Origin: Methanolobus mangrovi
GTDB taxonomy: Archaea; Halobacteriota; Methanosarcinia; Methanosarcinales; Methanosarcinaceae
Assembly (NCBI RefSeq): GCF_031312535.1
Contig: NZ_CP133594.1
Span: 1,054,001-1,118,000 of the forward strand
Direction of reading: 5' to 3'
DNA length: 64,000 nucleotides
Shown here piece after piece: positions 1 to 11,266 of the stretch (the stretch's first letter is position 1; every line of letters starts with the position of its first letter). Under the pieces are notes generated by a model that searched no databases, was not told where the DNA came from, and saw only the letters and a program-made list of their open reading frames with translations. Both the position numbers and the translations under genes were made by a program.

Positions 1-84
1 AGTCCAATTAAATGGTTTTTCACAGAACATCCAAAACTATATCTTCCACAAAGTCATCATTTCCTGCTGTAAGGAGCCAACAAT

Positions 85-2439
85 ATGCGAATCGGAGTAT
101 ACATCTGTCACTGCGGACTTAATATCGCACATACCATAAACGTCAACTCACTTAGGGACAAGGTCAGCAAGCTGGGTGGTGTTGCAGTGGTAAAGGACAT
201 ACAGTTCATGTGTTCTGATTCGGGACAGGATTCAATTGTCCAGGATATAACGGACCTTGATCTTAATCACATACTTGTAGCAGCATGTTCTCCCCATCTG
301 CACGAGCAGACATTCAAGAGAGTGCTTGAAAAGGCGGGTCTCAATCCTTTCATGCTGGAAATGGTCAACATCCGTGAGCAATGCTCATGGGTTCACATGG
401 AAGACCCGCAGATGGCAACCCAGAAAGCATTCGACCTCATCAGGATGGGTATAGCCAGGCTCAAACTGCTGGACCCGTTGCAGCTAAAGAAAATACCTGT
501 GACAAAGGATGTACTAATTATCGGCGGCGGTGTTGCCGGAATAGAGGCTGCACTTACTCTTGCAAACTCAGGTTATCAGGTTCATATGGTTGAAAAAGAG
601 CCTACAATTGGTGGAAAAATGGCACTGCTCAACGAAGTGTTTCCCACCAACGACTGCTCTATTTGCGTGCTCGCCCCCAAGATGACAGATGTTCACCAGC
701 ACCCGAATATCGACCTTATCACACTTGCAGAGGTTACTGAGGTCACAGGCCCAGTAGGTAATTTCAATGTTACAGTTACCAAAAAACCCAGATATGTCAT
801 AGAAGACAAATGCAAGGGCTGTGTGGACGAATGCGGTCGTGTATGCCCGGTGGAAATACCCAACAGATTCGACTGCGGGCTTGGAAAGACAAAAGCCATC
901 AACATGCCGATACCACAGGCAGTACCGCAGGTGGTCTATATAGACAACGAATTCTGTGTGGGCTGCGGACTATGTAAACAGGCATGCCCGGCTGATGCAG
1001 TGGACTATCATCAGAAAGAGGAAACTCTTGAATTTACCGTTGGAGCCATAATACTGGCAACCGGATACAGTCATTTTGATGCTTCCCGCAAGCAGGAGTA
1101 TGGTTATGGCATCTACCCTGATGTAATTACCAATATGGAACTCGAGCGCCTGCTTAACGCAGCCGGTCCGACACGGGGCAAAGTACTTTCCCCGGCAACA
1201 ATGGAAGTACCGAAAAAAGTTTCCTTCATCCAGTGCGTTGGTTCAAGGGACGAAAAGGTCGGCAACCCTTACTGTTCCAGAGTATGCTGCATGTCCAGCA
1301 TGAAGAATGCACAGTTGCTCAAGGAGCGCTATCCTGACATTGACATTACAATTCATTACATCGATGTACGTGCATCCGGTGAGATGTACGAGGAATACTA
1401 CATCCGCAGCCAGGAAATGGGCATCAATTTCATCCGTGGGAAAGTAGGAGAGATTCTACAGGACGGACAGGGTAAACTGAACCTGCGTTATGAAGACACT
1501 CTCAATGGTGAGATATACGAAGAACCATCTGACCTCGTTGTCCTTGCAACCGGCATGGAAAACGTAAGGGATGCAGACAGGATATCAAGAGTGCTGAACC
1601 TCACCAGACGTACAGACCGTTTCTTCTCTATAGCCCATCCCAAGATGCGTCCGGTCGATTCCCATGTGAAAGGCATATACATAGCAGGCTGTGCATCAGG
1701 CCCCAAGGAAATCCAGGTATCGATAGCACAGGGCAGTGCTACTGCCGCCAAAGCCATGCAGCTTCTGTCAAAAGGAGAACTGGAGATGGACCCACTCAGC
1801 GCCCATGTGAATCCGGATAAGTGTATCGGCTGCGGTATATGTGTGGATGTCTGCAAATTCAACAAGATCAATATAAGAGACCGCAAGGCAGTGGTCGATG
1901 AACTCTCGTGCATGGGCTGTGGTGCATGCAGTGCATCCTGTCCGGCTGATGCCATATGGATGCGTAACAGTACCGATGAACAGATAGTTGCCCAGATACA
2001 CGCTGCCACCGAAATCAAATCAGAATTCCCTCTTATCGTAGCTTTTCTTTGTAACTGGTGTAGCTACACATGTGCTGACCTTGCAGGCACATCAAGGATA
2101 CAATACCCCACAAACATCCGTGTCATCCGTGTCATGTGTGCCGGACGTGTAGACCCTTCCTTTGTGCTTGAAGCTCTTGACAGCGGCGCAGATGGTGTTC
2201 TTGTTGCAGGATGCAGGCTTGGGGAATGCCACTATATCTTTGCCAATTACAACGCAAAACACAGGATGGAAGCCCTGAAGGAAGTGCTTGCAGATGTCGG
2301 TATAGACCCCGGAAGACTCAATGTTGAATGGATATCGGCTTCCGAGGGAGAGAGATTCGCCAATTCTATTGAAGACTTTGTTGAATATCTGGAAAAGATA
2401 GGTCCTATAGGTACTGAACTCAAGGAGGCAGAACAGTGA
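85..2439 (+). CDS. hdrA: CoB-CoM heterodisulfide reductase subunit A with C-terminal MvhD domain
   Basis: HdrA is the FAD-containing subunit of cytosolic heterodisulfide reductase, which carries electrons to HdrBC and is the proposed site of flavin-based electron bifurcation. The 784-residue product has an N-terminal CHCGxN motif (residue 8), a flavin-binding GGGVAGIEAA motif near 147, a CSIC pair at 191-194, and ferredoxin-type cysteine clusters near 243-255, 291-301 and in the 580-630 region. From about residue 645 to the end it matches MvhD/FlpD, with CNWC, MCAGR and GCRLGECHY motifs, so the electron-input subunit is fused here. Fused HdrA-MvhD proteins are known in Methanosarcina. The gene overlaps the following polyferredoxin gene, an arrangement reported for hdrA1. 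A Shine-Dalgarno-like AAGGAG lies just before the ATG. The family assignment is secure; the physiological partner is inferred. Confidence 0.95.
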   Translation: MRIGVYICHCGLNIAHTINVNSLRDKVSKLGGVAVVKDIQFMCSDSGQDSIVQDITDLDLNHILVAACSPHLHEQTFKRVLEKAGLNPFMLEMVNIREQCSWVHMEDPQMATQKAFDLIRMGIARLKLLDPLQLKKIPVTKDVLIIGGGVAGIEAALTLANSGYQVHMVEKEPTIGGKMALLNEVFPTNDCSICVLAPKMTDVHQHPNIDLITLAEVTEVTGPVGNFNVTVTKKPRYVIEDKCKGCVDECGRVCPVEIPNRFDCGLGKTKAINMPIPQAVPQVVYIDNEFCVGCGLCKQACPADAVDYHQKEETLEFTVGAIILATGYSHFDASRKQEYGYGIYPDVITNMELERLLNAAGPTRGKVLSPATMEVPKKVSFIQCVGSRDEKVGNPYCSRVCCMSSMKNAQLLKERYPDIDITIHYIDVRASGEMYEEYYIRSQEMGINFIRGKVGEILQDGQGKLNLRYEDTLNGEIYEEPSDLVVLATGMENVRDADRISRVLNLTRRTDRFFSIAHPKMRPVDSHVKGIYIAGCASGPKEIQVSIAQGSATAAKAMQLLSKGELEMDPLSAHVNPDKCIGCGICVDVCKFNKINIRDRKAVVDELSCMGCGACSASCPADAIWMRNSTDEQIVAQIHAATEIKSEFPLIVAFLCNWCSYTCADLAGTSRIQYPTNIRVIRVMCAGRVDPSFVLEALDSGADGVLVAGCRLGECHYIFANYNAKHRMEALKEVLADVGIDPGRLNVEWISASEGERFANSIEDFVEYLEKIGPIGTELKEAEQ

Positions 2440-3755
2440 CAGAAGAATGCAGGGAAGGTTCACTCTGTGTCGATAAGGACATGGATATAGACGGTTCCCA
2501 TTTCACCTATCGCCAGATAAGCAATCAATCTATTAAATTCCTTGATTACAATTACAAGAGATGCGTAGGTTGTGGTATCTGTGTTGGCCTTTGTCCCGCA
2601 AAGGCTCTGGAACTTGGCCCTATGCAGGAGATCTCCACAGGACTCGATGCTCCACCTGTAATGATGGACCTTGAGAAATGCACATTCTGCTCCATGTGCG
2701 CCAACTTCTGCCCGGTGCATGCCTTTAAGATGACAGAAGAAGGTGATTTCCCGGAGAAGGATGAGTTCCCAGTATATGACTCCTATGTCACTATGAACGA
2801 GAAATGCCTTCCATGCGCACTTTGTAAGGCCGCATGCCCGGAGGATGCCATAGAAGTGGAATTCACTTTCAGGAAAAAAGAGGAGATAGCGCCTTTCAAG
2901 GAAGATGTCGAGGGCGAGATAGAGATAGATACCGATAAGTGTAATTTCTGCGGGTTGTGTGCAGAGTTCTGTGATGCCTTCCTGCTTGTGGAAAAAGAAG
3001 CAACACCTACAGATCCCATACCATTTGACCTGTTGCTGGTGGACGAGGACAAATGTGATTACTGCGTGCTCTGCCAGGACCTATGTCCTGAGGATGCCAT
3101 AAAGGTAAAAGGCGAGAAAAGAGGCGAGGCTCCTGAGATAGAAGGTATCGTTACAGTGGATGATGAGAAATGTACCCGGTGTACCTGGTGCCAGGTGGTT
3201 TGTCCCTATGATGCAGTTGATATCAAAAAGCAGTTTGAGGGTGAGCTTACCCTTATAGATGTTAACGTCGATAAATGTGATCCGCAAGGATGTCATGGGT
3301 GTTTCAACGTTTGCCCCTCACATCTCTGGTACGTACCTGAGGATGGGACAAAGATTGCAATAAAGGCTGATTACTGTACCTACTGTGGTGCCTGTGTCAA
3401 TGCATGTCCCAAGGATGTAATGAAAGTTACCCGTACAAAGGTGCATCATACGGACATACCAGATTCTCCCTGGGCCAGCCAGTGGAGAGATGCAGTGGAT
3501 TCCATGGTCACTGAAAAGAGGAACTACCCGGATGTTTCCAGAACTCTTGAAGTGGAAAAAGAAGCGCACAAAGAGCATGTTGAGGTAGAATTTCCGCAGA
3601 TTGACGGTTCACTCCTTAGACTTGCAAAGGAACGTATCGAAAAAACAAAACCACTGCTTGACAATATCAAAATAAGGAAGATGCTTGAGAACGATCTTTC
3701 TGGTACCATGAAGGAAGAGTTCCATAAAAGAATACAGAAGCAAAGCGAACAATAA
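2436..3755 (+). CDS. Polyferredoxin with eight [4Fe-4S] motifs
   Basis: This is an electron-wire protein expected to pass electrons to or from the HdrA encoded just upstream. Eight cysteine motifs of the CxxCxxCxxxC type are visible (one is the variant CDPQGCHGCFNVCP), beginning with CVGCGICVGLCP near residue 42 and ending with CTYCGACVNACP near 313, so eight [4Fe-4S] clusters are predicted. The last 110 residues contain no cysteine and look helical and charged. The GTG start overlaps the hdrA stop by four bases and has AGGAGG about eight bases upstream, so translation is probably coupled. Polyferredoxins beside hdrA are known in Methanosarcinales. I see no signal peptide or membrane segment, so it is probably cytosolic. 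Confidence 0.93.
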   Translation: MTEECREGSLCVDKDMDIDGSHFTYRQISNQSIKFLDYNYKRCVGCGICVGLCPAKALELGPMQEISTGLDAPPVMMDLEKCTFCSMCANFCPVHAFKMTEEGDFPEKDEFPVYDSYVTMNEKCLPCALCKAACPEDAIEVEFTFRKKEEIAPFKEDVEGEIEIDTDKCNFCGLCAEFCDAFLLVEKEATPTDPIPFDLLLVDEDKCDYCVLCQDLCPEDAIKVKGEKRGEAPEIEGIVTVDDEKCTRCTWCQVVCPYDAVDIKKQFEGELTLIDVNVDKCDPQGCHGCFNVCPSHLWYVPEDGTKIAIKADYCTYCGACVNACPKDVMKVTRTKVHHTDIPDSPWASQWRDAVDSMVTEKRNYPDVSRTLEVEKEAHKEHVEVEFPQIDGSLLRLAKERIEKTKPLLDNIKIRKMLENDLSGTMKEEFHKRIQKQSEQ

Positions 3756-3839
3756 CTATATACATGCTTGTGCGTTTTGTTGTGTAAATATCCTATAACA
3801 ATTAATTGCAATTATTCATTTATATCGGTGAGATTTTCC

Positions 3840-5741
3840 ATGAGTGATAAATTCAACTATGCTGAACTTGGCCTGAAATGCGGGCTTGAAATTCACCAGC
3901 AACTTGACTCAAAACATAAGTTGTTCTGCAAATGTCCTACAAAAATAAGGAACATCGAGGAGTACAACCACGAATTCTTCCGCTATCTTCGCCCTACGGC
4001 AAGTGAGATGGGAGAAACAGACAGGGCCGCACTGGAACAGTCCAAGCTCAGGCGCAAGTATGTTTACAAGGCATACGACAGCACATGTCTAGTGGAGAAT
4101 GATGATGAGCCACCTACAGAGGTAAACAGGGAAGCTCTTGAAATAGCGCTCAGCATCATAAAGCTCATGAACATGGTGCCTGTGGATCAGGTACATATGA
4201 TGCGTAAGATAGTGGTTGACGGCTCCAATACATCAGGTTTCCAGAGAACTGCTTTCCTTGCAAAGGACGGTTATCTTGACACATCCGTCGGTCCTGTTGG
4301 TGTCGGTGTGCTCTGCCTTGAAGAAGAAGCATGCCAGAAGATAGAGGATAAAGGAGATTCTATAATATACTCTCTTGACCGTCTGGGTATCCCACTGGTT
4401 GAGATCGGAACTGACCCTGACATCATTTCCCCGGCACACGCTAAGGAAACCGCACAGCAGATAGGTATGCTGCTGCGTTCCACAGGAAAAGTGAAGCGTG
4501 GGCTTGGAACCATACGCCAGGATGTCAACATATCCATTGCAAAGGGTGCCCGTGTTGAACTTAAAGGTGTTCAGGCTCTTGATATGATAGAGACCATGGT
4601 TGAGCTTGAGGTAGAGCGCCAGGTCAATCTCCTTGCAATAAGGGATGAGCTGCTTGAACGCGGTGCATCAGTATGTGATACTATTTTTGATGTAACTGAA
4701 TTGTTCAAGGAAACTCAGTCCAAGGTTATCAAGAAGACAATCAAGAAAGGCAAGGTCTATGCCATCCTGCTTCGTGGATTTAGTGGATTTGTCGGCAGAG
4801 AGGTACAACCGGGAAGACGTCTTGGTACCGAATTCTCAGACCGTGCAAAGACATCAGGTGTTGGAGGTATATTCCACACAGACGAACTTCCGAACTATGG
4901 TATTACCGAAGGAGAGGTTCAGGCACTGCGTATGGAAGTTGGTGCCGGTGAGAATGATGCTGTTATCATGGTTGCAGACCGCGAGGAGCGTGCCAGAGGC
5001 GCTATGATAAGCGTGATAATACGTGCAAAGGAAGCACTTGAAGGCGTTCCTGAGGAAACACGCAGGGCACTTCCGGATGGAAACAACTCTTACCTGAGAC
5101 CTCTGCCCGGCGCTGCAAGAATGTATCCTGAAACAGATGTTCCGCAGGTGAACATTTCTCCTGAATACTTCAATGCTATCGAAAAACCCGAACTACTCAC
5201 AGAAAGGGCAAAACGCTTTGAATCAGAGTTCGGACTTCACATGGAACTTGCCGGAAAGATAGCATATTCAACATACCTCCCTCTTTTTGAAGAGATAATG
5301 CAGCTACTTGGTGCTAATCAGACCGTTAACGCAACACTTGTAGTAAGGACACTTACCGGAACACTGCCGGAACTGAAACGTGACGGTGTGGAAATTGACA
5401 GGTTAGAGGACGGCCACTTCATAGATATTTTCAATTTCATCGCAGAAGGCGGAGTTTCAAAGGAAGCCATTGATGACCTGTTGCGTGCCATAGCCGATGA
5501 ACCTGCACTGTGCGCAAAGGATGCTGCTTCAAAAATGGGACTTGGAAGCCTTGATATATCCGAGGTTGAAAGAATAGTTGAAGCAATCATCGAGGAACGC
5601 CAGGATTTCGTAAAGGAGAAGGGAATGGCAGCTGTGGGTCCTGTCATGGGAATTGTAATGAAAGAAGTAAGAGGAAAGGTTGATGGAAAGGTTTTAAGTG
5701 AGATGCTTAAACAAAAGATTAATAAATATATAAATATATAA
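3840..5741 (+). CDS. gatE: Glu-tRNA(Gln) amidotransferase subunit E
   Basis: GatE is the archaea-specific subunit of GatDE, which converts Glu-tRNA(Gln) to Gln-tRNA(Gln). The protein begins with a GatB/E-type core ([22 protein letters not shown]), followed by the conserved [11 protein letters not shown] and CLEEEACQ segments. A GAD-type insertion follows around residues 290-400, and a C-terminal tRNA-binding YqeY-like tail closes it. The open frame extends to 3768, but the ATG at 3840 gives the usual family length (633 residues) and has GGTGA ten bases upstream, so I prefer it. The partner gatD is not in this window. It stands alone between the hdr pair and the propeller gene and is probably transcribed on its own. 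Confidence 0.95.
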   Translation: MSDKFNYAELGLKCGLEIHQQLDSKHKLFCKCPTKIRNIEEYNHEFFRYLRPTASEMGETDRAALEQSKLRRKYVYKAYDSTCLVENDDEPPTEVNREALEIALSIIKLMNMVPVDQVHMMRKIVVDGSNTSGFQRTAFLAKDGYLDTSVGPVGVGVLCLEEEACQKIEDKGDSIIYSLDRLGIPLVEIGTDPDIISPAHAKETAQQIGMLLRSTGKVKRGLGTIRQDVNISIAKGARVELKGVQALDMIETMVELEVERQVNLLAIRDELLERGASVCDTIFDVTELFKETQSKVIKKTIKKGKVYAILLRGFSGFVGREVQPGRRLGTEFSDRAKTSGVGGIFHTDELPNYGITEGEVQALRMEVGAGENDAVIMVADREERARGAMISVIIRAKEALEGVPEETRRALPDGNNSYLRPLPGAARMYPETDVPQVNISPEYFNAIEKPELLTERAKRFESEFGLHMELAGKIAYSTYLPLFEEIMQLLGANQTVNATLVVRTLTGTLPELKRDGVEIDRLEDGHFIDIFNFIAEGGVSKEAIDDLLRAIADEPALCAKDAASKMGLGSLDISEVERIVEAIIEERQDFVKEKGMAAVGPVMGIVMKEVRGKVDGKVLSEMLKQKINKYINI

Positions 5742-5751
5742 TATATTATTT

Positions 5752-6825
5752 ATGTGGTTGCCTTTTAAAATTCAATTTAGAGGATCTTTAAGCAGGGCTT
5801 TTATCCTGCTTACTTTTTTGATTTTATTAATATCATATTCATCTGCTGCTGTGAACATAGATAGCGATGAAAAGCTCACCAACATTACAAATGCCAATCA
5901 TCCATCATGGAGTCCCGATGGGAAAAAGATCGTCTATGCTGCCAACCAGGCAATATGGATCATGAACAGTGATGGTTCCGGACAAAAGAAGCTATATGAC
6001 GGGATGGCCTGGGAAGGGGAACCTGAATTTAATGATGATGGTACAATGATCTATTTTGCTGCTGAAAGCAAAAAAGCATATTCTGCACGTTATATTAGTA
6101 TCCATGTTATGAATACTGATGGTAGCAACGGCCAGAAACTCACCGAGACTGCTGATTCCAGGGCACCATCAGTAAGTCCTGACGGTACAAGAGTGGCATA
6201 TGCCTCACGTGTTTCAGGGAATTACGATATATGGACCATGGCAACTGACGGAACAGATCAGGTCCGACTGACGGATGCTACTGGCGATGAGAGTTCGCCC
6301 TCATGGAGTAATGACGGGAACACGATAGTCTATTCTTCAGCAGGCGACATATTCACTATCGGCATTAATGCTGTAAAACCAGTTGAACTCACACATGACA
6401 CATATAACAATGTTGAACCAGCCTATAGTCCTGATGGAAACATGATAGCCTATGCTTCTGATATCGGCGGGGATTATGACCTCTGGATAATGGATTCAGA
6501 GGGTAATTCCGAAATTAAAATAACCAGTGATCGTTCATCAGAGAGAGCACCAGCATGGAGTCCTGATGGCAGGAAGATTGCTTATGTGTCTAACAGGGAC
6601 GGGGAATACAATATATGGGTCATGACCCTTGGAAACGAGGTGATCGAATTTGAGGTCCCTGAAAAAGCGATAGAAATAGAAGAGAATTCAATAAGCAACA
6701 CCCATATTGTAAAATTGCGTGAGTATGCAATCAGTAAGCCCAGAGAGTTCATAGGTATAGTACTTTTGGTATCATTTGTATTTGTTGTAACTATTGTGGG
6801 ATCTTTTTTGCGTAAGATCTCATAA
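5752..6825 (+). CDS. Secreted, C-terminally anchored TolB-like beta-propeller protein
   Basis: The 357-residue product has an N-terminal hydrophobic signal (about residues 14-33), then five to six repeats of the WD40-like/PD40 type containing SPDGxxIxYxS and IWxMxxDG, as in TolB propellers. A single C-terminal membrane segment (about 330-350) is followed by a short basic tail. The expected topology is a propeller outside the cell held by one transmembrane helix. Such domains usually bind proteins or ligands; no catalytic residues are apparent. It starts only 10 bases after gatE, in an AT-rich junction, and 94 bases separate it from carA. The exact role is unknown. The start ATG is the only one that keeps the signal sequence. 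Confidence 0.8.
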   Translation: MWLPFKIQFRGSLSRAFILLTFLILLISYSSAAVNIDSDEKLTNITNANHPSWSPDGKKIVYAANQAIWIMNSDGSGQKKLYDGMAWEGEPEFNDDGTMIYFAAESKKAYSARYISIHVMNTDGSNGQKLTETADSRAPSVSPDGTRVAYASRVSGNYDIWTMATDGTDQVRLTDATGDESSPSWSNDGNTIVYSSAGDIFTIGINAVKPVELTHDTYNNVEPAYSPDGNMIAYASDIGGDYDLWIMDSEGNSEIKITSDRSSERAPAWSPDGRKIAYVSNRDGEYNIWVMTLGNEVIEFEVPEKAIEIEENSISNTHIVKLREYAISKPREFIGIVLLVSFVFVVTIVGSFLRKIS

Positions 6826-6871
6826 TATTCCTGTTTTTGCTTTACTTTCTACAAAAAATAAACAAATCCAT

Positions 6872-6884
6872 CGCAATGCTTATA
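6872..6884 (+). promoter_or_regulatory. Probable TATA promoter of carAB-argG
   Basis: A TATA-like GCTTATAGCC lies about 40 bases before the carA ATG, in a 94-base gap after the propeller gene. It is the clearest promoter-like element for the carA-carB-argG run. The assignment rests on position and composition only. Confidence 0.4.
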
Positions 6885-6918
6885 GCCTATTCATCACATC
6901 TCTTCGCAGGTTCTAAAG

Positions 6919-8016
6919 ATGAATGCAGTAATAGGATTAGAAGATGGGACAATTATAAAAGGCACTGGTTTCGGTGCCGAAGGTATCGTTTCCGGGGAAC
7001 TTGTTTTCACAACTCAATATACTGGCTATGAGGAGGCTCTCACAGATCCTTCCTATAAAGGCCAGATTCTTATGTTTACTTATCCTCTCATCGGCAATTA
7101 CGGCGTCAGTGGCAACTGTTTTGAATCCGATGGTGTAAAAGCTGAAGGTCTTGTAGTGAGGGAGGCTTGTCCCGAGCCATCCCACCACATGTCAAAGAAG
7201 ACCATTTTCGAGCTTATGGAGGACGAAGGCAAGCCCGGCATTGCAGGCGTGGACACACGTATGCTAACTATAAAGACCCGTGAACACGGGACAATGCGCG
7301 CAGCCCTTATCAACGGAAGTGATGACGGTGAAGAGGCAGTGAGAATTGCCCGCGCACAAAAGAGCATTTCAGATATTGATTTTATATCACAGGTGACCTG
7401 TCCAAAACCGTTTAAACTGGAAAGCCCCAGCAGAGATCCAAATAACCCCCTCAATGTGGTCCTTGTGGACTGCGGTCGCAAACTGAGTATTGAAAGAAGT
7501 CTGCTGGCCAGAGGAATGGATGTGACAGTTGTACCGGGTAACTCCTCGGTTTCAACTATAGAATCCTACGATCCTGACCTCCTGTTCTTCTCAAACGGAC
7601 CGGGAGACCCAACGCAGGCACAGGATGCAATTGCAGCAGTGAAGCACTTCACAGGCGAATTGCCAATTGTAGGCATATGCCTGGGTCACCAGATCATCTC
7701 CCTTGCAATGGGAGCTGAGACATATAAACTGAAGTTCGGACACAGGGGTGCCAACCAACCGGTGAAGGACCTTGAAACAGGAATTGTGCATATCACATCC
7801 CAGAACCATGGTTTTGCGGTTGATGGCGATTCACTCGAAGAGGCAGAAGTGGCTGTAACACAGTATAATACTAATGATAAGACAGTGGAAGGTATTGCCC
7901 ATAAGTATCTGGACATATTCAGTGTACAATATCACCCGGATGCACATCCAGGTCCAATGGATTCTGAAAAATTGTTCTTTGATAAGGTGCTCAAACTTGC
8001 AGGAGGGAAAAAATAA
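6919..8016 (+). CDS. carA: Carbamoyl-phosphate synthase small (glutaminase) subunit
   Basis: CarA hydrolyses glutamine and channels ammonia to CarB for carbamoyl phosphate used in arginine and pyrimidine synthesis. At 365 residues it is normal length. It opens with the family N-terminal domain ([30 protein letters not shown]). Its class I glutamine amidotransferase domain carries the nucleophile motif GICLGHQ near residue 253, [10 protein letters not shown], and the His/Glu pair near QYHPDA. Its TAA stop shares one base with the carB ATG, which indicates translational coupling, and argG follows 26 bases after carB, so this is a carbamoyl phosphate/arginine operon. Confidence 0.97.
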   Translation: MNAVIGLEDGTIIKGTGFGAEGIVSGELVFTTQYTGYEEALTDPSYKGQILMFTYPLIGNYGVSGNCFESDGVKAEGLVVREACPEPSHHMSKKTIFELMEDEGKPGIAGVDTRMLTIKTREHGTMRAALINGSDDGEEAVRIARAQKSISDIDFISQVTCPKPFKLESPSRDPNNPLNVVLVDCGRKLSIERSLLARGMDVTVVPGNSSVSTIESYDPDLLFFSNGPGDPTQAQDAIAAVKHFTGELPIVGICLGHQIISLAMGAETYKLKFGHRGANQPVKDLETGIVHITSQNHGFAVDGDSLEEAEVAVTQYNTNDKTVEGIAHKYLDIFSVQYHPDAHPGPMDSEKLFFDKVLKLAGGKK

Positions 8017-11000
8017 TGCCAAAACGTGAAGACATTAAAAAAGTACTCCTGATAGGCTCAGGACCTATAATGATAGGACAGGGTGCAGAGTTTGACTTCT
8101 CAGGAAGTCAGGCATGCAGGTCCCTTAAGGAAGAAGGTTTGCAGGTTGTACTTGTAAACTCGAACCCTGCAACCATCATGACCGACCCTGAAATGGCAGA
8201 TGCAGTCTACATCGAGCCAATTGAAGTAAAATCAGTAGAGAAGATCATTGCCAAGGAAAGACCTGACGGTATCATTGCAGGTATCGGAGGTCAAACTGGT
8301 CTTAACATCACAAGTGAACTTGCAGAGCAGGGAATACTTGAAAAATACAACGTCAAGCTTCTTGGAACAAACCTTGAAGCTATCAAGAACACCGAGGACC
8401 GTGAGCTGTTCAAGCAGACCATGGAAAGGATCGGTGAGAAAGTACCTCGCAGCAAGGCTATATCAACACTCAAGGAAGCAGAGGAGCTTATAGATGAGCT
8501 GGGATTACCACTTATAATCCGTCCCGCATACACCCTTGGTGGTGCAGGTGGCGGTATCGCTCATTCAAGGGAAGAGCTCCTTGAGATCACAGAAAGGGGT
8601 CTTCGCCGCAGTCGTATCAGCCAGGTGCTTATCGAGGAAAGCGTACTTGGATGGAAGGAATTCGAGTATGAGGTCATGCGTGATGCGAATGACACATGTA
8701 TAGTAATATGTAACATGGAGAACCTCGACCCGATGGGAGTACACACAGGTGAATCCATTGTTGTCACACCATCCCAGACCCTTAATGATGAAGAGCACCA
8801 GATGCTCAGGACTGCTGCTATCAAGATCATCAGGACTTTCGGTATTGAAGGTGGATGTAATATCCAGTTCGCTGCCAAGGACGGTGACTATCGTATTGTG
8901 GAAGTTAATCCACGTGTATCAAGATCATCAGCTCTTGCATCAAAGGCAACAGGTTATCCGATTGCCAGGGTTACAGCAAAGATAGCTATTGGCATGACGC
9001 TGGATGAAATACTTAATGATGTAACTAAGAAAACTCCGGCATCATTTGAGCCGACCATCGACTACATTGTTACAAAGATCCCAAGATGGCCATTCGATAA
9101 ATTCGTCAACGCTGACAAGACCCTCACAACTGCAATGAAGAGTACCGGAGAGGTAATGTCTATTGGACGTACCATCGAAGAATCTCTCTTAAAGGCTGTA
9201 CGCTCCCTTGACATTAAAATGGACTTTGGAACAGATGAGTGGTCTAATAACGAGATCAAAACTCTTCTACAGACACCCACAAGCGAACGTCTCTTTGTGA
9301 TGTATCATGCCCTATGTAATGGTTTCACCATCGAAGATGTATCCAGCTTAACAGGTATTGATATATTCTTCATCAGGAAGCTCAAGAATATCATTGACAT
9401 GGAAGATATGATCAGGGAAGAAGGTTTCTCCGGCAATATTTCCGATGACCTGATGAGGGATGCAAAACGCATTGGACTTACTGATGCACGTATTGCAGAA
9501 CTTACCGGCAAGACCCGGGAGGAGATCAATGACCAGAGGCGTAATGCAGGTATCATATCCACCTACAAGATGGTAGATACATGTTCTGCGGAATTTGCTG
9601 CAGAAACTCCATATTATTACTCATGTTACGAGGAGATGTGTGAAGCAGAGCCTTCTGACCGTAAGAAAATACTGATACTTGGTTCAGGCCCTATACGCAT
9701 AGGACAGGGTATTGAGTTCGATTACTGTACGGTTCATGCTGTTGCAGCTATCCGTGAAGCAGGAATCGAAGCTCATATCATCAACAACAACCCGGAAACA
9801 GTATCAACTGACTATGATACCTCTGACAAGCTCTTCTTTGAGCCTCTCACACTTGAAGATGTGATGAATGTCATTGAAAAAGAAAATCCGGATGCAGTGC
9901 TTGTGCAGTTCGGAGGACAGACTTCGGTGAACCTTGCGCTTCCTCTTGAAAAAGAACTCAAAAGGCGCAGTGACCTGAAAACTGTTATCCTGGGTACTTC
10001 CCCTGAAGACATTGATGTTGCAGAGAACCGTGAGAAGTTCAACCTCAGGATGAGCAAGCTGGGAATCAACCAGCCGGATGCAGGTTATGCAACCTCACAG
10101 GACCAGGCAATCGAGATTGCTACAAGAATAGGTTATCCGGTACTGGTACGTCCATCCTATGTGCTTGGTGGCCGTGCAATGGAGATAGTTTACGACCAGA
10201 ATGACCTTGAGCGATACATGCGTGAGGCGGTTAAGGTATCCCCCGAACACCCAATCCTTATTGATGACTTCCTCGAGGGAGCCGTTGAAATCGATGTCGA
10301 TGCTGTGTGTGATGGCAAAGACGTGCTCATTGGTGCTATCATGGAGCACATCGAGGAAGCAGGTGTCCACTCAGGTGACTCTGCATGTGTCATCCCACCG
10401 CAGTCACTCTCAGAGGAAGTTCTTGAGATTGTACGCGATTATACCCGCAAGATTGCCCTTGCACTCAATGTGAAAGGTCTTGTGAATATCCAGATGGCAA
10501 AGAAGGGAGACAAGATCTATGTCCTTGAAGCAAATCCACGTTCAAGCAGGACTATCCCATTCGTATCCAAAGCAGTTGGTCTGCCTCTTGCAAAGATCGC
10601 AGCTCGTGTAATTATGGGACAAACTCTGGAAGAGTTGGGCTATTCAACATGCAACGAACCAAAGGTCAACCATGTATCCGTGAAAGAAGTACTCCTGCCT
10701 TTCGACAAGCTTCCAGGAGCAGACCCTGTGCTTGGTCCTGAGATGAAGAGTACCGGCGAGGTCATGGGTATCGATTACGATTATGGAAGAGCATTCTTCA
10801 AGGCACAGCTCAGTGCTGACAACTTGCTGCCTCTTATCGGAAAGGTCTTTGTGTCCGTAAAGGACGAGGACAGGGAACAGCTTCTCAATGTTGCAGGCAA
10901 ACTTAAAAGTGCAGGGATCGAACTGCTTGGTACCAAGGGTACTGCAGATTTCCTTTCAGAGCATGGTATTGAAATGGGCATTGTTAAGAAGGTGCATGAC

Positions 11001-11240
11001 GGCAGTCCAAATGTCATTGACATGATGCGCAGGTATGAGGTTGCTCTTGTGATCAATACTCCAAATGACAAACTCTCCCGTGAGGACAGTTCAAGGATAC
11101 GCCGTGCAGCAGTTGACTTTAAGGTACCTTACATCACCACTATCCAGGCGGCTATCGCAGCTTCTGATGCCATAGTCTCTATGAAGCAGGGTGAAGGAGA
11201 GGTTAAGTCAGTAAATGAATATCATAAGGAGATCGCATAG
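8016..11240 (+). CDS. carB: Carbamoyl-phosphate synthase large subunit
   Basis: CarB makes carbamoyl phosphate from bicarbonate, ammonia and two ATP. The 1074-residue protein shows the internal duplication typical of the family: two halves each starting with GSGPIxIGQGxEFD (near residues 14 and 549) and each containing an ATP-grasp domain with RPAYTLGG or [10 protein letters not shown]-terminal MGS-like allosteric domain (about 935-1065) carries GTKGTADFL. Length and motifs are complete, with no sign of damage. Many archaea split this gene, so the intact form is worth noting. It overlaps carA by one base and precedes argG. Confidence 0.97.
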   Translation: MPKREDIKKVLLIGSGPIMIGQGAEFDFSGSQACRSLKEEGLQVVLVNSNPATIMTDPEMADAVYIEPIEVKSVEKIIAKERPDGIIAGIGGQTGLNITSELAEQGILEKYNVKLLGTNLEAIKNTEDRELFKQTMERIGEKVPRSKAISTLKEAEELIDELGLPLIIRPAYTLGGAGGGIAHSREELLEITERGLRRSRISQVLIEESVLGWKEFEYEVMRDANDTCIVICNMENLDPMGVHTGESIVVTPSQTLNDEEHQMLRTAAIKIIRTFGIEGGCNIQFAAKDGDYRIVEVNPRVSRSSALASKATGYPIARVTAKIAIGMTLDEILNDVTKKTPASFEPTIDYIVTKIPRWPFDKFVNADKTLTTAMKSTGEVMSIGRTIEESLLKAVRSLDIKMDFGTDEWSNNEIKTLLQTPTSERLFVMYHALCNGFTIEDVSSLTGIDIFFIRKLKNIIDMEDMIREEGFSGNISDDLMRDAKRIGLTDARIAELTGKTREEINDQRRNAGIISTYKMVDTCSAEFAAETPYYYSCYEEMCEAEPSDRKKILILGSGPIRIGQGIEFDYCTVHAVAAIREAGIEAHIINNNPETVSTDYDTSDKLFFEPLTLEDVMNVIEKENPDAVLVQFGGQTSVNLALPLEKELKRRSDLKTVILGTSPEDIDVAENREKFNLRMSKLGINQPDAGYATSQDQAIEIATRIGYPVLVRPSYVLGGRAMEIVYDQNDLERYMREAVKVSPEHPILIDDFLEGAVEIDVDAVCDGKDVLIGAIMEHIEEAGVHSGDSACVIPPQSLSEEVLEIVRDYTRKIALALNVKGLVNIQMAKKGDKIYVLEANPRSSRTIPFVSKAVGLPLAKIAARVIMGQTLEELGYSTCNEPKVNHVSVKEVLLPFDKLPGADPVLGPEMKSTGEVMGIDYDYGRAFFKAQLSADNLLPLIGKVFVSVKDEDREQLLNVAGKLKSAGIELLGTKGTADFLSEHGIEMGIVKKVHDGSPNVIDMMRRYEVALVINTPNDKLSREDSSRIRRAAVDFKVPYITTIQAAIAASDAIVSMKQGEGEVKSVNEYHKEIA

Positions 11241-11266
11241 ATCTCCTGCATCCAGGATCAGATATT

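Noticed and set aside
1-84. Sequence before hdrA as the tail of another gene
   Set aside because: No convincing frame could be read; it is AT-rich leader with a ribosome site near 75.
1488-2018. 176-codon minus-strand frame
   Set aside because: Antisense to hdrA; no ribosome site and no recognisable domain.
3768-3839. Upstream extension of gatE
   Set aside because: The extra 24 codons are hydrophobic and non-conserved, and ATG 3840 has a ribosome site and gives the family length.
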